Source of the DNA: Membranipora membranacea
Lineage: Eukaryota > Bryozoa > Gymnolaemata > Cheilostomatida > Membraniporidae
Direction: 5' to 3'
Length of the DNA stretch: 60,000 bases
Assembly: GCA_914767715.1 (NCBI GenBank)
Contig: OU612073.1
Coordinates: forward strand, 19,284,001-19,344,000
In this document: piece after piece, positions 49,201-60,000 of the stretch
Layout: the number at the start of each line of letters is the position of its first letter
Position numbering within the stretch: the first letter of the stretch is position 1
Made by a program: the position numbers and the translations under genes
Notes under the pieces: model-generated
Database searches by the model: none
What the model was told of the DNA's origin: nothing
The model's input: only the letters and a program-made list of their open reading frames with translations

Positions 49201-49279
49201 ATCTATCAAATCGGCTCCGTATAACTTCGGCCCACATCTGCTGGGGAGAGCTGCGTTTAATGAGAAGCTACTATACTGA
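43239..49279 (+). CDS. Type II membrane protein, putative Golgi glycosyltransferase-like enzyme
   Basis: Seven exons join in phase to 314 residues: 43239-43368, 44131-44232, 44649-44794, 45237-45378, 46551-46685, 48793-48891 and 49089-49279. A short basic N-terminus (MRGAKQPIMMRRK) precedes one membrane segment (LWLGLAAMILLLISVKYYF, about 18-36), the layout of Golgi glycosyltransferases. The lumenal part begins with a sequon-rich stretch (NITNTT). It then has HPLVKELHLF, FFHYASNHL, VIALNGDI, VMYSLTRHG, SHDTHIFSL and NPCSILRTYHHHCSP. That series parallels a widespread bacterial and algal GT-A-like domain (NADI...LTRW...SQD.WIF...NP...I..YHLH.S), so a nucleotide-sugar transferase is likely, though the acidic motif is only GDI. 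I chose the first ATG because it gives a standard type II N-terminus. Five of six introns are phase 1. Intron 5 contains a MITE. Substrate unknown. Confidence 0.85.
46766..46842. repeat. Foldback with AAGCTTG arms and G/C-run loop
   Basis: TAGCCTGTCTAAACAAGCTT pairs imperfectly with AAGCTTGTTAAGCCAGGCTA across a G-run and C-run. It belongs with the foldback at 38157. It lies in intron 5 of the glycosyltransferase-like gene. Confidence 0.75.
47713..48265. mobile_element. Mutator-like MITE: 104-base TIRs and perfect 9-base target duplication
   Basis: The element 47722-48256 (535 bases) starts TAGTTTAAGTGCTCAAACGG and ends with the inverse of the same sequence. The first 104 bases at each end match with one mismatch. 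ACCCTAGCT flanks both sides exactly (47713-47721 and 48257-48265). Long TIRs with 9-base duplications are the signature of Mutator-like (MULE) elements. The 330-base interior encodes nothing recognisable, so it is non-autonomous. Near-identity of the TIRs argues for recent insertion into intron 5. Confidence 0.92.
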
Positions 49280-50463
49280 GTTCATCGGAGACTTCTCTAC
49301 AACCCACATTATGTTTGTCTTCCCTCGACTATCACCATGACGACGACACATATAACACAAGGGAGACTTCACAGCTTTCATATAATATTTAAATAGATAA
49401 TTATACTTCCTTTTCTTTTTATTGTGCAGACATAAGGCAATAGTTTAATAAGCTGTTAGGCCCCTTTTAGAATTTAGAGAATTTTTCATGTTTTTGCTTT
49501 AATTGTGACCAGTACTCAGAATCAGCACACAGCGCTCATAGTACTTACTAACAGTACTTGCCAATGGCGCTCACTGTACGCGCTGATACATAATTCTTAC
49601 TATCACTACGCTCACTGACTACATTCCAGAATCTTTATACCTCAGCTCTTCATAGCTATGCTATGTTTTTCTTTGAATTTTATGACAGTTCCTATATTAC
49701 TGTTAATTGCTCCTCTTTGTTTCTTACTTCTCTTTTTTTCATTTTGTCACAAGTATGCACAAACCAAGTACCAAATACTCCTTGCACAAACCATAACCGA
49801 GCAATGATATGATCATTAGGACCATACAAATTTTTTTTACAATTTTATCACTTGGTTATACATCGCAAGACAATCAATCACTATAATATAATATATTCAG
49901 AGTATACTGTGTCATGTGGAGACTTTATAGCCTGTTGATGGTACTTCACTAGTCGATGATTTTATACTAGTATACTTTATCTTGTGCTTTACTATACCCT
50001 GATACTGGATAGTTCAGTAAATACCTTCATTACTGACCATTGTGATCTACTCAATAATCTCTTATGTCTTTTTTTATTTTATTGTATCTTAAAGATGGTG
50101 ATCTGCGGTCTTTTTTCCTCCTCATCAATTAAAAATCTCTAATCAGTAAATATCTGTGAAGTCTTTTCAAACAAGCACCAATTGCAGTATAATGTTAGTC
50201 TGAGCCCCCAAAACTTTCGCCGACGGCCCCCCTTTTCGCCCCCGGCCGACGGCCCCCGCCAGGGGAAATAATATAATGTTACCTGAAAATACTTAAGTCC
50301 ATGTATAATAATAACATCAGTTGTGCTTATGGAGCAGTCACCATTCGTAGATATCCAAGCAACTGAAACTGTGAAACTGTGTAATTTGCTCAAATAAAAT
50401 ATAAATGTATAAAATATGTCTATTATATATAAGGTTGGGTTATTTATGACCCATAGGATCTAA
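49280..50463. other. Convergent intergenic region with a GC-rich island
   Basis: Two genes end toward each other here. Most is AT-rich, but 50205-50264 is about 75% GC, with two copies of GCCGACGGCCCCC; its complement has several runs of four to six G and could form G-quadruplexes. Confidence 0.6.
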
Positions 50464-53400
50464 CTACACTAGTTCCGCTTGGTAAGCCATGGCTAATGAC
50501 TTGAGCTTGCCGAAGTTTCTGTGCATGTGTTTCATCTCAGATGAAGGATATCCGACACTATCGAGGTAACGCCTCTCCGATATCGCCAATACCTTCTCTT
50601 CTAACCACGAGGCATTCTTCAGTATAAATTTGTTCTTATTCTAAAAGAGAATTATAGGCATTATTTCCAAATTTCTATGGGCGCAAATCTCAACTATATA
50701 ATCAAAGCAGTATGAACATCTGTCTGTCTTGAGAAGATTTGTTGGGGTGTGGGACATAAATACTTCAGAAGGACCAAAGCAATATACAGTCTGGCTGCTA
50801 GTTCTGCAGCAGTTATACAAATTTTTGTCACTGAAAAAATTTATAGCTCTTCCGGGTAAAAATTATGTGTAGCTTCAGAAATTGCCCCTTTCACCAATTG
50901 GGTCTATGAGGTTTCAAAATCTAGTGCCGTACCAGTGAAATATGCCATCACTTGTATCAACTCTAGGCTAGAACAGAGAATAACATGGTATATCATAACT
51001 AACTGATGACCGTAAGGGCAGCGGAGGCAGCAGCAGCGGACTGACCTCTTTAATATTAGTTAGAGAGTTGAGTGAGTTTTCTATATGAGTTATTTGACTG
51101 ATCCACATCTTATGTAGTCCCTCATCCACCAGATACTGTACACTAGTCTGATTCAGCTTCAGTAAATCCTCTAGGAATATCAGACCTGATTTACAAAAAG
51201 TCAGACTATGCTCTGTCAGAGATATAAAAACTGCATCTACAAGTAAATAAAACTGCTGTATGTATATGTCAAGGTCACATACAACAACAAACTGTGTATA
51301 TCAATGAACACAATATGAACCTTATGTCAGTAGTTAAATTTTATGTGAGTGTCAAACAAAAATTCCTGTTTCTTTCGGATATAAATAGAAGAATTCTATA
51401 TTATTATGACGATAATATATCTATGATGAGAATTTCAGTATACATATGTATGTAAATTAATATGTATTTATAATATATGTACATATATCTGTAATGATTC
51501 TTTGCATTATAGCCTGTCCAAGTCAGATAGCTTTAATCTCATTGAGGCTATATATCATCACTAAAGAGTAACGCTATAACTCTTTGTTTATCATATAATA
51601 GAGTAAGAAATGAGAGGAGATTTTACCGTAAACATGCTCCTCAATATCAGTGAATCCAGCTTTGATCATAGAATCGAGAAATGAGTTCAGTTTGGATCTG
51701 TTAGAAAACTGACGAGGCTGCCATTTATCCTCCTATAAATACGAAACAGAATATATTAACCAATCAGCTGTCAGAATGAAATCCTTTATACAATAAGCTA
51801 TCGGTATCACATCTTATATCAACATACACACAAAAAGAGATTCTATATCAAGATCCATAAACTTTCAGACAATTTTCTTTTATCATATGATTCACAAGAG
51901 TTGCCAGCCCTAATGACAAGGCAAGACAACATAAGAATCCAAAATGTCGTCGGTTAAAAATGTTGGTTAAAAGCGCAGGAATTATCGTTAATATTCTTTA
52001 CTTATTATTATTATTATTTTTATTATTATCATTTATTATTCATAAACACATTAATAGTATTTATACGTTTATCGAATTATTAAATATGTTGTATTATAAG
52101 ACACACCCACCTCTGAGCGTATTTTGTTAGAATCGATGAAGTTTCTGACGTGTTCTTCTAAGCATCTCTTTACATCATCATGTATAAGAGAGTTAAATAT
52201 AAACTCTAGATCTAATCCAACGTCCTGAAGCTGCAGAAAATAAAGAGGCAACATATAACTACAAGTATAATGAGTCTATCAGCTCATAGCTAATAAATCA
52301 TTTGTAAGATAGCTCTGAGAAGATTGGTCTATGAGAAAAATAGTTTGAGAAAAAACCGAAAAAAACAACTTTGGAAGTCAGAAATAAACTGCGGGCAGGG
52401 ATGGCAGTATAGAGGGATACAAGCCCTGGTTCATAGCCTGTGTTTATATGAGTGACGTTACGCCATTGAACTTTGTAGTAGAGTTGCCTTTGGTGTTACT
52501 ATTGATTCACATGCAGTTCATAATCCAGGTTGAAAATTGCTATTGATTTGACAGCTTCTTGTGCTCTGGTTGATTTTGTTTTTTTTATTAGAAAAAAATT
52601 TAATAAATCAAAATTTTTTGTCAAATTGATTGCAACAAGCGCGCTTAATCTTTTGCAATTTTCAACTTCAAACTCCGATAGAAGTTGTCCGATTTATTAG
52701 AAAAAACGCTTAGTTGAGGACAGCAAACCAATAACAACACCATTTTTACAAGTTTACTATACAATTTAAATGCGTCGGTTAACTCAGTGCCTCAAAGGTA
52801 ATGCACCATATAGTGTCCTGCCTAGATTTATGTACTTATTTTATAGCATCAGTTTCTGTACTTACTTTATAGCACGAGTTTCTGGCTATATAGACGCAAT
52901 CAGCTACTGCAGATATACCAGATTTACTACCAAAAACCTGACGCTTATATATCTCTACAAAATTCTCTAACTCCTGCTTCGCCCAAACAATCACTCCTAT
53001 CAACAATCAGAATACTAAAGAATTTTTTATTTCTATCTTCATTGAAACTCATATTCATATTCAGGCAGAAAAATACAAACAAACATATTGTTACTGACAA
53101 GTGATGAACAAAAACAGGCTACATCTAAGACTTTACTTCTCATCAACTGAATAGGTTTGCTGAGCTCGAATTTGAGCCAACCTTCAGGGTTGCCTTCTCT
53201 CCATTTGTGCATTCTTTAGCCCAAGCAACATAGGAAAAAAGTGTCAAACTGAAGAACTACCTACAGTCTGTATATTACAAGCTCTTGTAGATTCAGCAGA
53301 ATTAATATCCTATGATGATTAGTAATATTAATAAAAATCATCATAATAGATGTACTGACCTGAGAAGCAGCCTGAGAACTCAGAGGGAAAAGCTTTGTAG

Positions 53401-56400
53401 AATTCACGGCACGTCTCCTGTAACGTCCCAAAAAATACCTCACACAGTCGGCGGATATACAGGCTAGTGGCCCCTTCTATCTTCAGCTGCCGCATGTTAT
53501 ATCTAATTACTGTACTACGATTCTTCAGGAATAGTCTACATGCCTATCAATATTGGAAACAATCTAACATGAAACAAACTCATCGAGCACGATGCTTTAA
53601 TTTTAGTTTTGATCTAAACTACATCCTTGTTTCATTTATAAGTGAAGTGATGAGGCTAGTGGTGTTGTTGTTTCAGTGAGGTCAGGTGATCTTGTTTTAC
53701 CCGAGCAAATATCACAATCAAAGCGCTACTATAGCGTTAAAATTAAGACTCAGAGATACTCAAATCCTGGTATTGGCATTACAGACGACTCCATAATCAT
53801 ACCTGGGCAGATTTATCTAGCCTGATAAGTTGAGTGACTGCAGTCCTAGCACTGTTATTACCCGATCTCATGGCTCGCTCTGGTGGTGCGTGTAACTCAG
53901 ACATTAGTATATCAGTCAGCTGTTTGACTCTGTGTTCTACCTTCGTTCTGTGTACAAAATATCAGAAGTATGACTTAAACACACACATAATAAGGGTCAG
54001 AGTGAGGGAGAGGGTAGAAATCATTATAGGTCATTATGTTTATGACTATAACAATATAACAATATAACCATAATATGAATGTCTGCTATGGGAGTAATCC
54101 TTTTGTGTTCTCTCAAGTATAAACAAAGAATGTATTGGGCCTGCATGTTTCTGGGACAGGCATAGGAAAAAGAGAGAGAGAGAGCAGATAAGCAGTCTGT
54201 ATCCCCAATAAGACTTCGTAAGATCCAACCAATAAGCTTATCATGAAACCAAGGATAACCGAGAGAAGAACAGAGCTAAGAAAAGATATACCTGACAAAT
54301 CATAGCTATACCTGAACTGAATGCTAAAATTAAATATTCTGCGCCTTACACAAACAGTTAGCTAATATGACAGCACACAATAAATAGCTTCTGTCTTGTG
54401 ACAGCCTCCTCCTATCTTCCACTTCCATTTAGAAAATTGGGCTAAGTATAAGGTTTGACAGCTGATTCTGTTGCACAATAAGTGGATAATCACCAAAAAA
54501 TCAAAAACACTGCCGGCAAATTGGTAGTACCACAAGTCCACCACATATATACAGTAGTATCACAAGACCTCAAATATTATTTTGTAACCTGTATTCTCTG
54601 AGTAAAGGAGATTTGACCATAACTTCGCTGAGTTTGGTATTCACTTCCTCTATCATATCTACAGCTCCCTCAAAGTCTCTCTGAGCTATCAGAACATCTA
54701 AATCCTCAGGTACATCTTTCAGACCATCCATAGAGAATAAATCCTCTCCATCTTCAAACGCTACAACAATAAAAAAGTGAAAAACACAATGAAAACTCAA
54801 TTGAAGCCCAATAAAACAGAATACATTTCACCATTTGATGAAATTCCCTCAAAACGATAAAATATAATCTGTTTGTCACAAGTTATTAAGTTCATACCGC
54901 CTTTCAACAACAGATTATGCCCCCCCCCTCCCCCCCAAGAATAATAAGGTCATGATATTATTTTGAGGGAACCAGTCTCAGGGAGCTAAAAATTCCAAGT
55001 GAAGCCCAAAAGCTAAAAAGTGAAGCTAAAAAACTTAGCCCATAACCGTCTCAACATTAAAAATAAAGTCTTACGATTACATGCTGCACCACTGTTGCCG
55101 ATAGCCTCAGGGCTTGGTAAATCACGTCGCTCTAACGCTGCAGCTGCCTCCCGTCTCGCTTTGTCTTTAGCTGCTTTCCTCTTCTTAACTTCCTCCAGAT
55201 AATCTAGCCATTGTCGCTGAAAGTGTCATAGTAATCATGAGTTTGTTCCGAATAAATAGATATTATGTTGGGCAATTTCGAATAGTAGCCAATCAAACAT
55301 ACCTTTAAGTGTTTGTAGCCAGGAAATGGGCTCAGAGGATCACGGTTATCAGGTTCTGAATCTCCATGATCTATCTGTCCACCAAGTTTCAGGGCTATGA
55401 GTATCATTCTAGGAAATCTTATGACGCCGATAGAGTTGAATGATGATATTGTGAGTTTATATCAGTATTGTATTGGGAACAGAGCTTTGTCTCTAAGCTA
55501 ATGTGGCGTATTGGAAGCTAAAGGTCTAGTTCAAAGATAGAATGGATAGTAGAATACTAGAATACTATTGCTTTTCAATGCTATCTGTCAACTGACCTAG
55601 AGGGAATTCAAATTATTGATATAACAACTTTTTCCCATAAAATTTGGTTTGTAAACCCATCGGGTAATACTGCCTATATCTCATCGCATGATGACAGGTG
55701 GATAGTTGTAATGGAGCATGTAGATTACAAATCTGGCAACTATTAGGCTCGCAGCTCATCCCTGGCTATGAACCTTTAAGGGAAGTGACTAGCATCAAAT
55801 TTATAACGCATCAAATTAAATCCATTTAAGTATTCACTTTAACCTGAAATAAAACACAGAGATCAGTTGATTGATATGATATTGCGATATTGTAGTTGCT
55901 CGGTGACTAACCTTAGCTTTAGGATTCTCAGCCTGGTACATTCGCGTATCAGGAAACATAAGAACTTTAAATGCATTTTTAACGGGTCCGACATCTCTAA
56001 CATTGACTACAGCCAGACTGTCCAACTCATATAGAGCTAGAAACTTATACTTTACTGGTCCTCTTCTGTAAAATAAGATAATTACATCAATATATATATA
56101 AATATAAAATACTTATGTGTATATATATATATATATATATAATACTTATATATATACATACACTAACACATTTATACACACATACTTTGAACCTGTTGTG
56201 AAATGGTTATCAAGACCGGTTAAGTCAATACACGCTCAAAATGTGACTTCTCAAATATCCGTAGTTTGATACACCCTTAGTATCCATGTGGTGGCCGCTG
56301 GTAAATGGTCTATGTAATAGAAGCAGAACCTACCGAGTAGATGTAGTAAAATATATACACATACTTATTAGCATTAGCCTGCCATGAAGCTAACATCAGA

Positions 56401-58638
56401 CTATCATTGAGTAAAAACATGTGACATTTCTGTAGAGGAGTAAAAGATTCCGGCTCAATCTCTACCACGTCCCCATCATGTACTAAGTGTCTGCCTGCTA
56501 CCTCCATCACATGCTATATAAATACAGTAATACAGAATACTGTGAGGGGAGGGGCTAGATAAACACAGAATATTGTGAGTTCACCCAGTAGATGCTGCGT
56601 TCGTCATTTGTGGCTGACCTTATTTGAATCCGTTGCCACCAAAAGATAAAAACTTACACCAATCCAGGTCTCTTCTGTATAATTAGGGACAAATCCTGAC
56701 ACAACCCCATTGTAGAGTATTCTGTAGCGTGTTGGTTTATCACTTATCGAATAAACAGTGAATGTCGTTAGTGTGACTTACTGAGCAGCCCTCCACTTTC
56801 TCCATGAGAAAGGCGAGATTCTTCCTTGAATCCTCTTCATCCTCTCTGCTAACTTCTACTTTATCAGAAGAGATGGAGTTCTCCATAATATAAGTCATCA
56901 TATTCTTCTGTTCTGTTAACATGTGATTGAGCTGATACATCTCTCCTTCCAATACTACAAACACATAGTTAAATACTACAATCATATATTACAATAATAC
57001 AATACTACAATCATATATAACAATACTACAGTACAATACCATATTACAATCATACAATATAATAACTACCATACTACAATAAAATACTAAAATCATACAT
57101 AACATAACTAAAATAATACAATACAGTACTAAAATGATATAATACAATACCAAAATCATTCAATACAAAACAAGTTATATAATTTTATACTACAATCATG
57201 ACATTCAATTACACGTTCATATACATCACTACACAATTAATTGGATATAAATACAACACCTAAGGGGTATATAATATTTTGTTTTGTGTACTTATGGTTT
57301 CTGACTGAATAATGCTCATTCATGTTACTCTTGAATTAGTTTATAATTATATATTCTTAAGCCGACCAAAAATAGTCACCATATTCCTCCTTTCTACATC
57401 AATGAACCACAACACAGCATGTCGGTGTGATCTTACTTATGATAACTCGATGCGAACTCACTTGATATTTCTTTAGCCGCGTCGATGAACTTGAGATAAT
57501 TTTCGTATACATTTTTCTTGAGCGCTCTCTTTGTTTCATCACCGAGTGACTGCAGCTTCTGTCTGCCTTCTAATAAGCCATCATCTCCTTCCACAGTCAA
57601 TGTGCTCACATCTATCAATGTGTGAACATTTCAATATACCAAAACATTGATCTACTTGAACAGTTGATCATAAAAATTGTTATCTAGTAACATATTGATA
57701 GAAGTTAAGGGCATAAAAGACCTAGCACTACAATGGAATGGAGACTAACGAGTATTTTTCATAGAGAAGTCGGCAAAGGTTACTAGGCGGGTCACTCTTC
57801 TCTAGTCAGAACAGCTTGTTGTCTGTAATGACAAGCTTAGGTCGCTGCTTGGGAGATAGTAAGTAAATTACTTTGTAAACAAAGGAGCTGAAGAGAAAAA
57901 AAGTTGTCCTTCAAACATCTCTAATGGTTTCTCTGTTTATGTATAATTTCTGGTTACTACATCTATGATTGATAGTAGAGACGGAAAAGGGTACCAATGA
58001 AACAATTTTTTCACAAAACAGGAAGGAAGAGCCGCTGAACTTCCCCCACCCAAATCAAGGGATGCCAGCTAACAACACCCACCCTGTCAACATCCATTAG
58101 TTCTGCCTGTTCTTGAAAGCGTTGAGATTTCATTGAATCAATTGTACATTCACGAAGCCTCAAAAAACAGCTTTACGCATGCTAATTTTAATTTTTTGTT
58201 TATATATCATGCATCGTCATTCATTGCAACAATAATTAGGGTTGTTTGTGAGTTGGTCATTTTTTAGTAGAAGCAATAATAGAGTAAATCTCATCATAAT
58301 CATCACCAATTTAATCTGTGATGACGTGCCTATGATGATGATTTGTTGAAAGTTAAGTCAAATCAAGCCTTAAGTCAAGGACAGGAAGGGAATCACAGTC
58401 ACCATGACTATGCGACTGTAGCAATGAACTCCCTCATTGACTGCAGGTAGTGCTTTAGTTAGGATAGTAGATGACTACTATCTATCTATGATGAGGATTA
58501 CTAGCAAGGAAAACTCTTTGATAATTAATTATTATGATAATAGTAGTAGTTGATATAATTCTATTTCAACTCATACTCACACTTTTCAAGGTCAAAGTTT
58601 TCACTGGTTAGAGCATCAAGTAGATTTCCTCGATCCAT
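50464..58638 (-). CDS. EXOC8: Exocyst complex component 8 (Exo84), complete
   Basis: Exo84 is a subunit of the octameric exocyst that tethers secretory vesicles to the plasma membrane and binds Ral GTPase through its PH domain. Fourteen exons join in phase to 683 residues (human about 725): 58638-58581, 57611-57462, 56954-56782, 56513-56365, 56065-55912, 55216-55075, 54760-54589, 53947-53803, 53543-53360, 52996-52866, 52230-52111, 51732-51627, 51236-51046 and 50640-50464. Landmarks include KNVYENYLKFIDAAKEIS and LEGEMYQLNHMLTEQK in the N-terminal helix. The PH domain (about 128-250) has HLVHDGDVVEIE, FLLNDSLMLASW, LDSLAVVNVRD and AENPKAKRQWLDYLEEVKK. Then come NPFEDGEDLFS, VPEDLDVLIAQRDFEGAVDM, AVTQLIRLDKSAQACRLFLKNR and QDVGLDLEFIFNSLI in the Exo84 C-terminal helical region. 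Start MDRGNLLDAL is 18 bases after an acceptor. Exon joins are supported by family alignment throughout. Confidence 0.96.
52450..52740. repeat. Weak inverted repeat, possible relative of the 2831-3219 MITE
   Basis: GGTGTTACTATTGATTC and the complement of CAAACCAATAACAACACC resemble each other, as do CATAATCC-type words in the 2831-3219 element. Strong decay; it lies in an EXOC8 intron. Confidence 0.35.
56095..56160. repeat. TA microsatellite
   Basis: Runs of ATATATAT totalling about 50 bases in EXOC8 intron 4, a few dozen bases from exon 5. Confidence 0.9.
56955..57190. repeat. Irregular ACAATACTA-type simple repeat
   Basis: Many loose copies of ATACTACAATCATA and ACAATAC in EXOC8 intron 2. 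AT-rich simple sequence without coding capacity. Confidence 0.75.
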
Positions 58639-58670
58639 TTTCCAGAACAAAGGAGCCTAAGAGAAGCCAG
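58639..58670 (-). promoter_or_regulatory. 3' splice acceptor 18 bases before EXOC8 start
   Basis: On the minus strand GGCTTCTCTTAG ends at 58657, followed by 18 bases and the ATG at 58638. The CCAAGGAG hairpin lies about 30 bases further upstream. Confidence 0.6.
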
Positions 58671-58684
58671 GTAATGTGTGTATG

Positions 58685-58704
58685 CAAGGAGTTCTAACTC
58701 CTTG
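58685..58704. repeat. CCAAGGAG-family hairpin upstream of EXOC8
   Basis: CAAGGAGTT and AACTCCTTG flank a two-base loop, a perfect nine-base stem. Confidence 0.85.
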
Positions 58705-60000
58705 GTGTGTGCAACTTCAGTACTATAATTTTCCTTTTCCCTGTTACAAAATTAACCTGAGTGTCTAATTAAGGCTTTTGTTTGAAGTTGGAACGGTTCA
58801 TTAAATCTCTCAATAATATAGTTGTTAATTTCCTGATTTGGGGTTATTGACATTCATTTGTCCTTGTCAGCTATGTGATGTGTAGATAACTCTTGATTAA
58901 GCTAAGAAAGGTGACATAATTCCCACAGGAGTTTGCTTCTTAGTTTTGATTGATTGATATCTGCTTATTTTTACTGCTCCAAATAGTTTTTAGTAAATTC
59001 AATCTGCCACGACACAATTTTTCAAGAACAACGATTCATTCAAGGACCACCCAGGACCTACTTTACTCACCTTCCCTGCTTTACTTAGCCCACGGAGTTT
59101 CTCTTGTTTAGCCACTGATGGGGCTTTATTGGTGTGATATATAAAAAACCAAAGGACACAACAGAATGTATAGGTGTGCTCCCTCTTCAACAATCTGATT
59201 TATGTCAGAATACCTATTATTGATACTCCTTGCTTTGACTGAGAAATTCGGATGGATAAAGTTTTATGCAGAGAGGTAACCAAAGCATTGCCCAACCTTC
59301 TTGACATTCCCTAAGGAAGACCGATGCTCAGCGTCAAATAATGATTAGTTTAATTAGACTTTTTCACTGATGATAAATTTGGTACTTCGATTCAAATCTA
59401 TATGCGGTTTGGAGTTATGAATTCCTGTGATAAATAAAAATGTGAGATTTCCCCTACATATAGGTCATGTTATTTATTTAAGTTCTCACACATGTCATTA
59501 AAATCAACAAGGTCATAGTTCAAACTTCAAAATAATCCAATATTAAAAAATTATTATGCTTTGTTCAGAGATAATATATATTTTCTACTCCTAGGGTTAT
59601 GCAAAGTAAGTTGAGGATGCAGGCTACATGTGAAATAGTCACCTAGATTGAAACATCCCCAATCCAAGCACATACATAATAACTGCATGACGATAAAAGG
59701 AGAGAAAATCGTGAGTAATACAATATTAACAGGCACTACAATCCATCAGTGAAACTTCAGTCTGCAGTAAACAGATAACTAAAGTATATAATAAAATACA
59801 CAACAAAGTGTTAAAAAATTGCAAACCTTTTAGTTTTGGCAGTCACAACAAGCAGATAATATTGTTATGGTTTACAAATAATGACCTTTAGTCAGCATAC
59901 TGAATACATCGAATAGAACTGATAGTTTAATCTCTAGTTACCCATCACTGTCCTAATATGGTAAAAATATATATCGGTTTATGATATCATCATCATTCAT
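58705..60000. other. Upstream of EXOC8; no gene supported
   Basis: AT-rich sequence with short open frames only. It may contain the EXOC8 promoter and a first non-coding exon, but no element can be pointed to. Confidence 0.5.

Noticed and set aside
55298-55400. Candidate EXOC8 exon with GGQIDHGDSEPDNRDPLSPFPG
   Set aside because: It would split the last helix of the PH domain, where neighbouring exons (AENPKAK and RQWLDYLEE) already join in phase as in relatives. A rare alternative exon is not excluded.
56661-56720. Candidate extra EXOC8 exon reading GFVPNYTEETWIG on the minus strand
   Set aside because: Its phase does not fit the flanking exons, and joining exon 3 directly to exon 4 gives an uninterrupted family match (EKVEGCSHVMEV).

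Overview
This window is nuclear DNA of an intron-rich, AT-rich invertebrate animal. Coding exons are 58-917 bases, with GT..AG introns of about 100 bases to 4 kb. The animal protein families, several kinds of non-LTR retrotransposon, tRNA-headed SINEs and many small foldback elements fit an early-branching or marine invertebrate (a sponge is possible), but no single feature fixes the phylum. Nothing bacterial, viral or CRISPR-like was seen. All exon models below were joined by hand from splice sites and checked for reading phase.

Layout. 0-3.5 kb (-): 5' half of PUS7, a tRNA/mRNA pseudouridine synthase, running off the left edge. 3.5-12.2 kb: a graveyard of transposable elements, with four decayed LINE pieces, a SINE and a hAT-like element with 8-base target duplications that carries LINE sequence. 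12.2-20.7 kb (+): ten-exon gene for a secreted or ER JmjC oxygenase with EF-hands and a C-terminal NDEL. 22.5-26.6 kb (-): last three exons of an unrecognised 610-residue adaptor-like protein full of tyrosine docking motifs. 26.6-32.3 kb: long non-coding stretch. 32.3-35.7 kb (+): unrecognised single-pass membrane protein (398 aa). 35.7-43.2 kb: LINE, a possible orphan exon, a tandem-repeat/LTR-like block and foldbacks. 43.2-49.3 kb (+): seven-exon type II membrane protein (314 aa) resembling a glycosyltransferase, with a Mutator-like MITE in one intron. 50.5-58.6 kb (-): complete 14-exon EXOC8/Exo84 gene (683 aa), convergent with the previous gene.

The genes do not form one pathway. They cover RNA modification, ER protein hydroxylation, secretory glycosylation, exocytosis and two probable signalling or surface proteins. 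The most unusual points are: (1) all six gene starts have a good 3' splice acceptor 1-47 bases before the ATG, which suggests 5'-UTR introns in every gene or spliced-leader trans-splicing; (2) the splice donor of JmjC exon 4 lies in a tandem array that repeats the exon end plus donor about 20 times; (3) a dispersed palindromic CCAAGGAG hairpin whose recent insertion can be read from a local duplication; (4) an ER-type JmjC/EF-hand enzyme; (5) an adaptor with an ITAM-like tyrosine pair.
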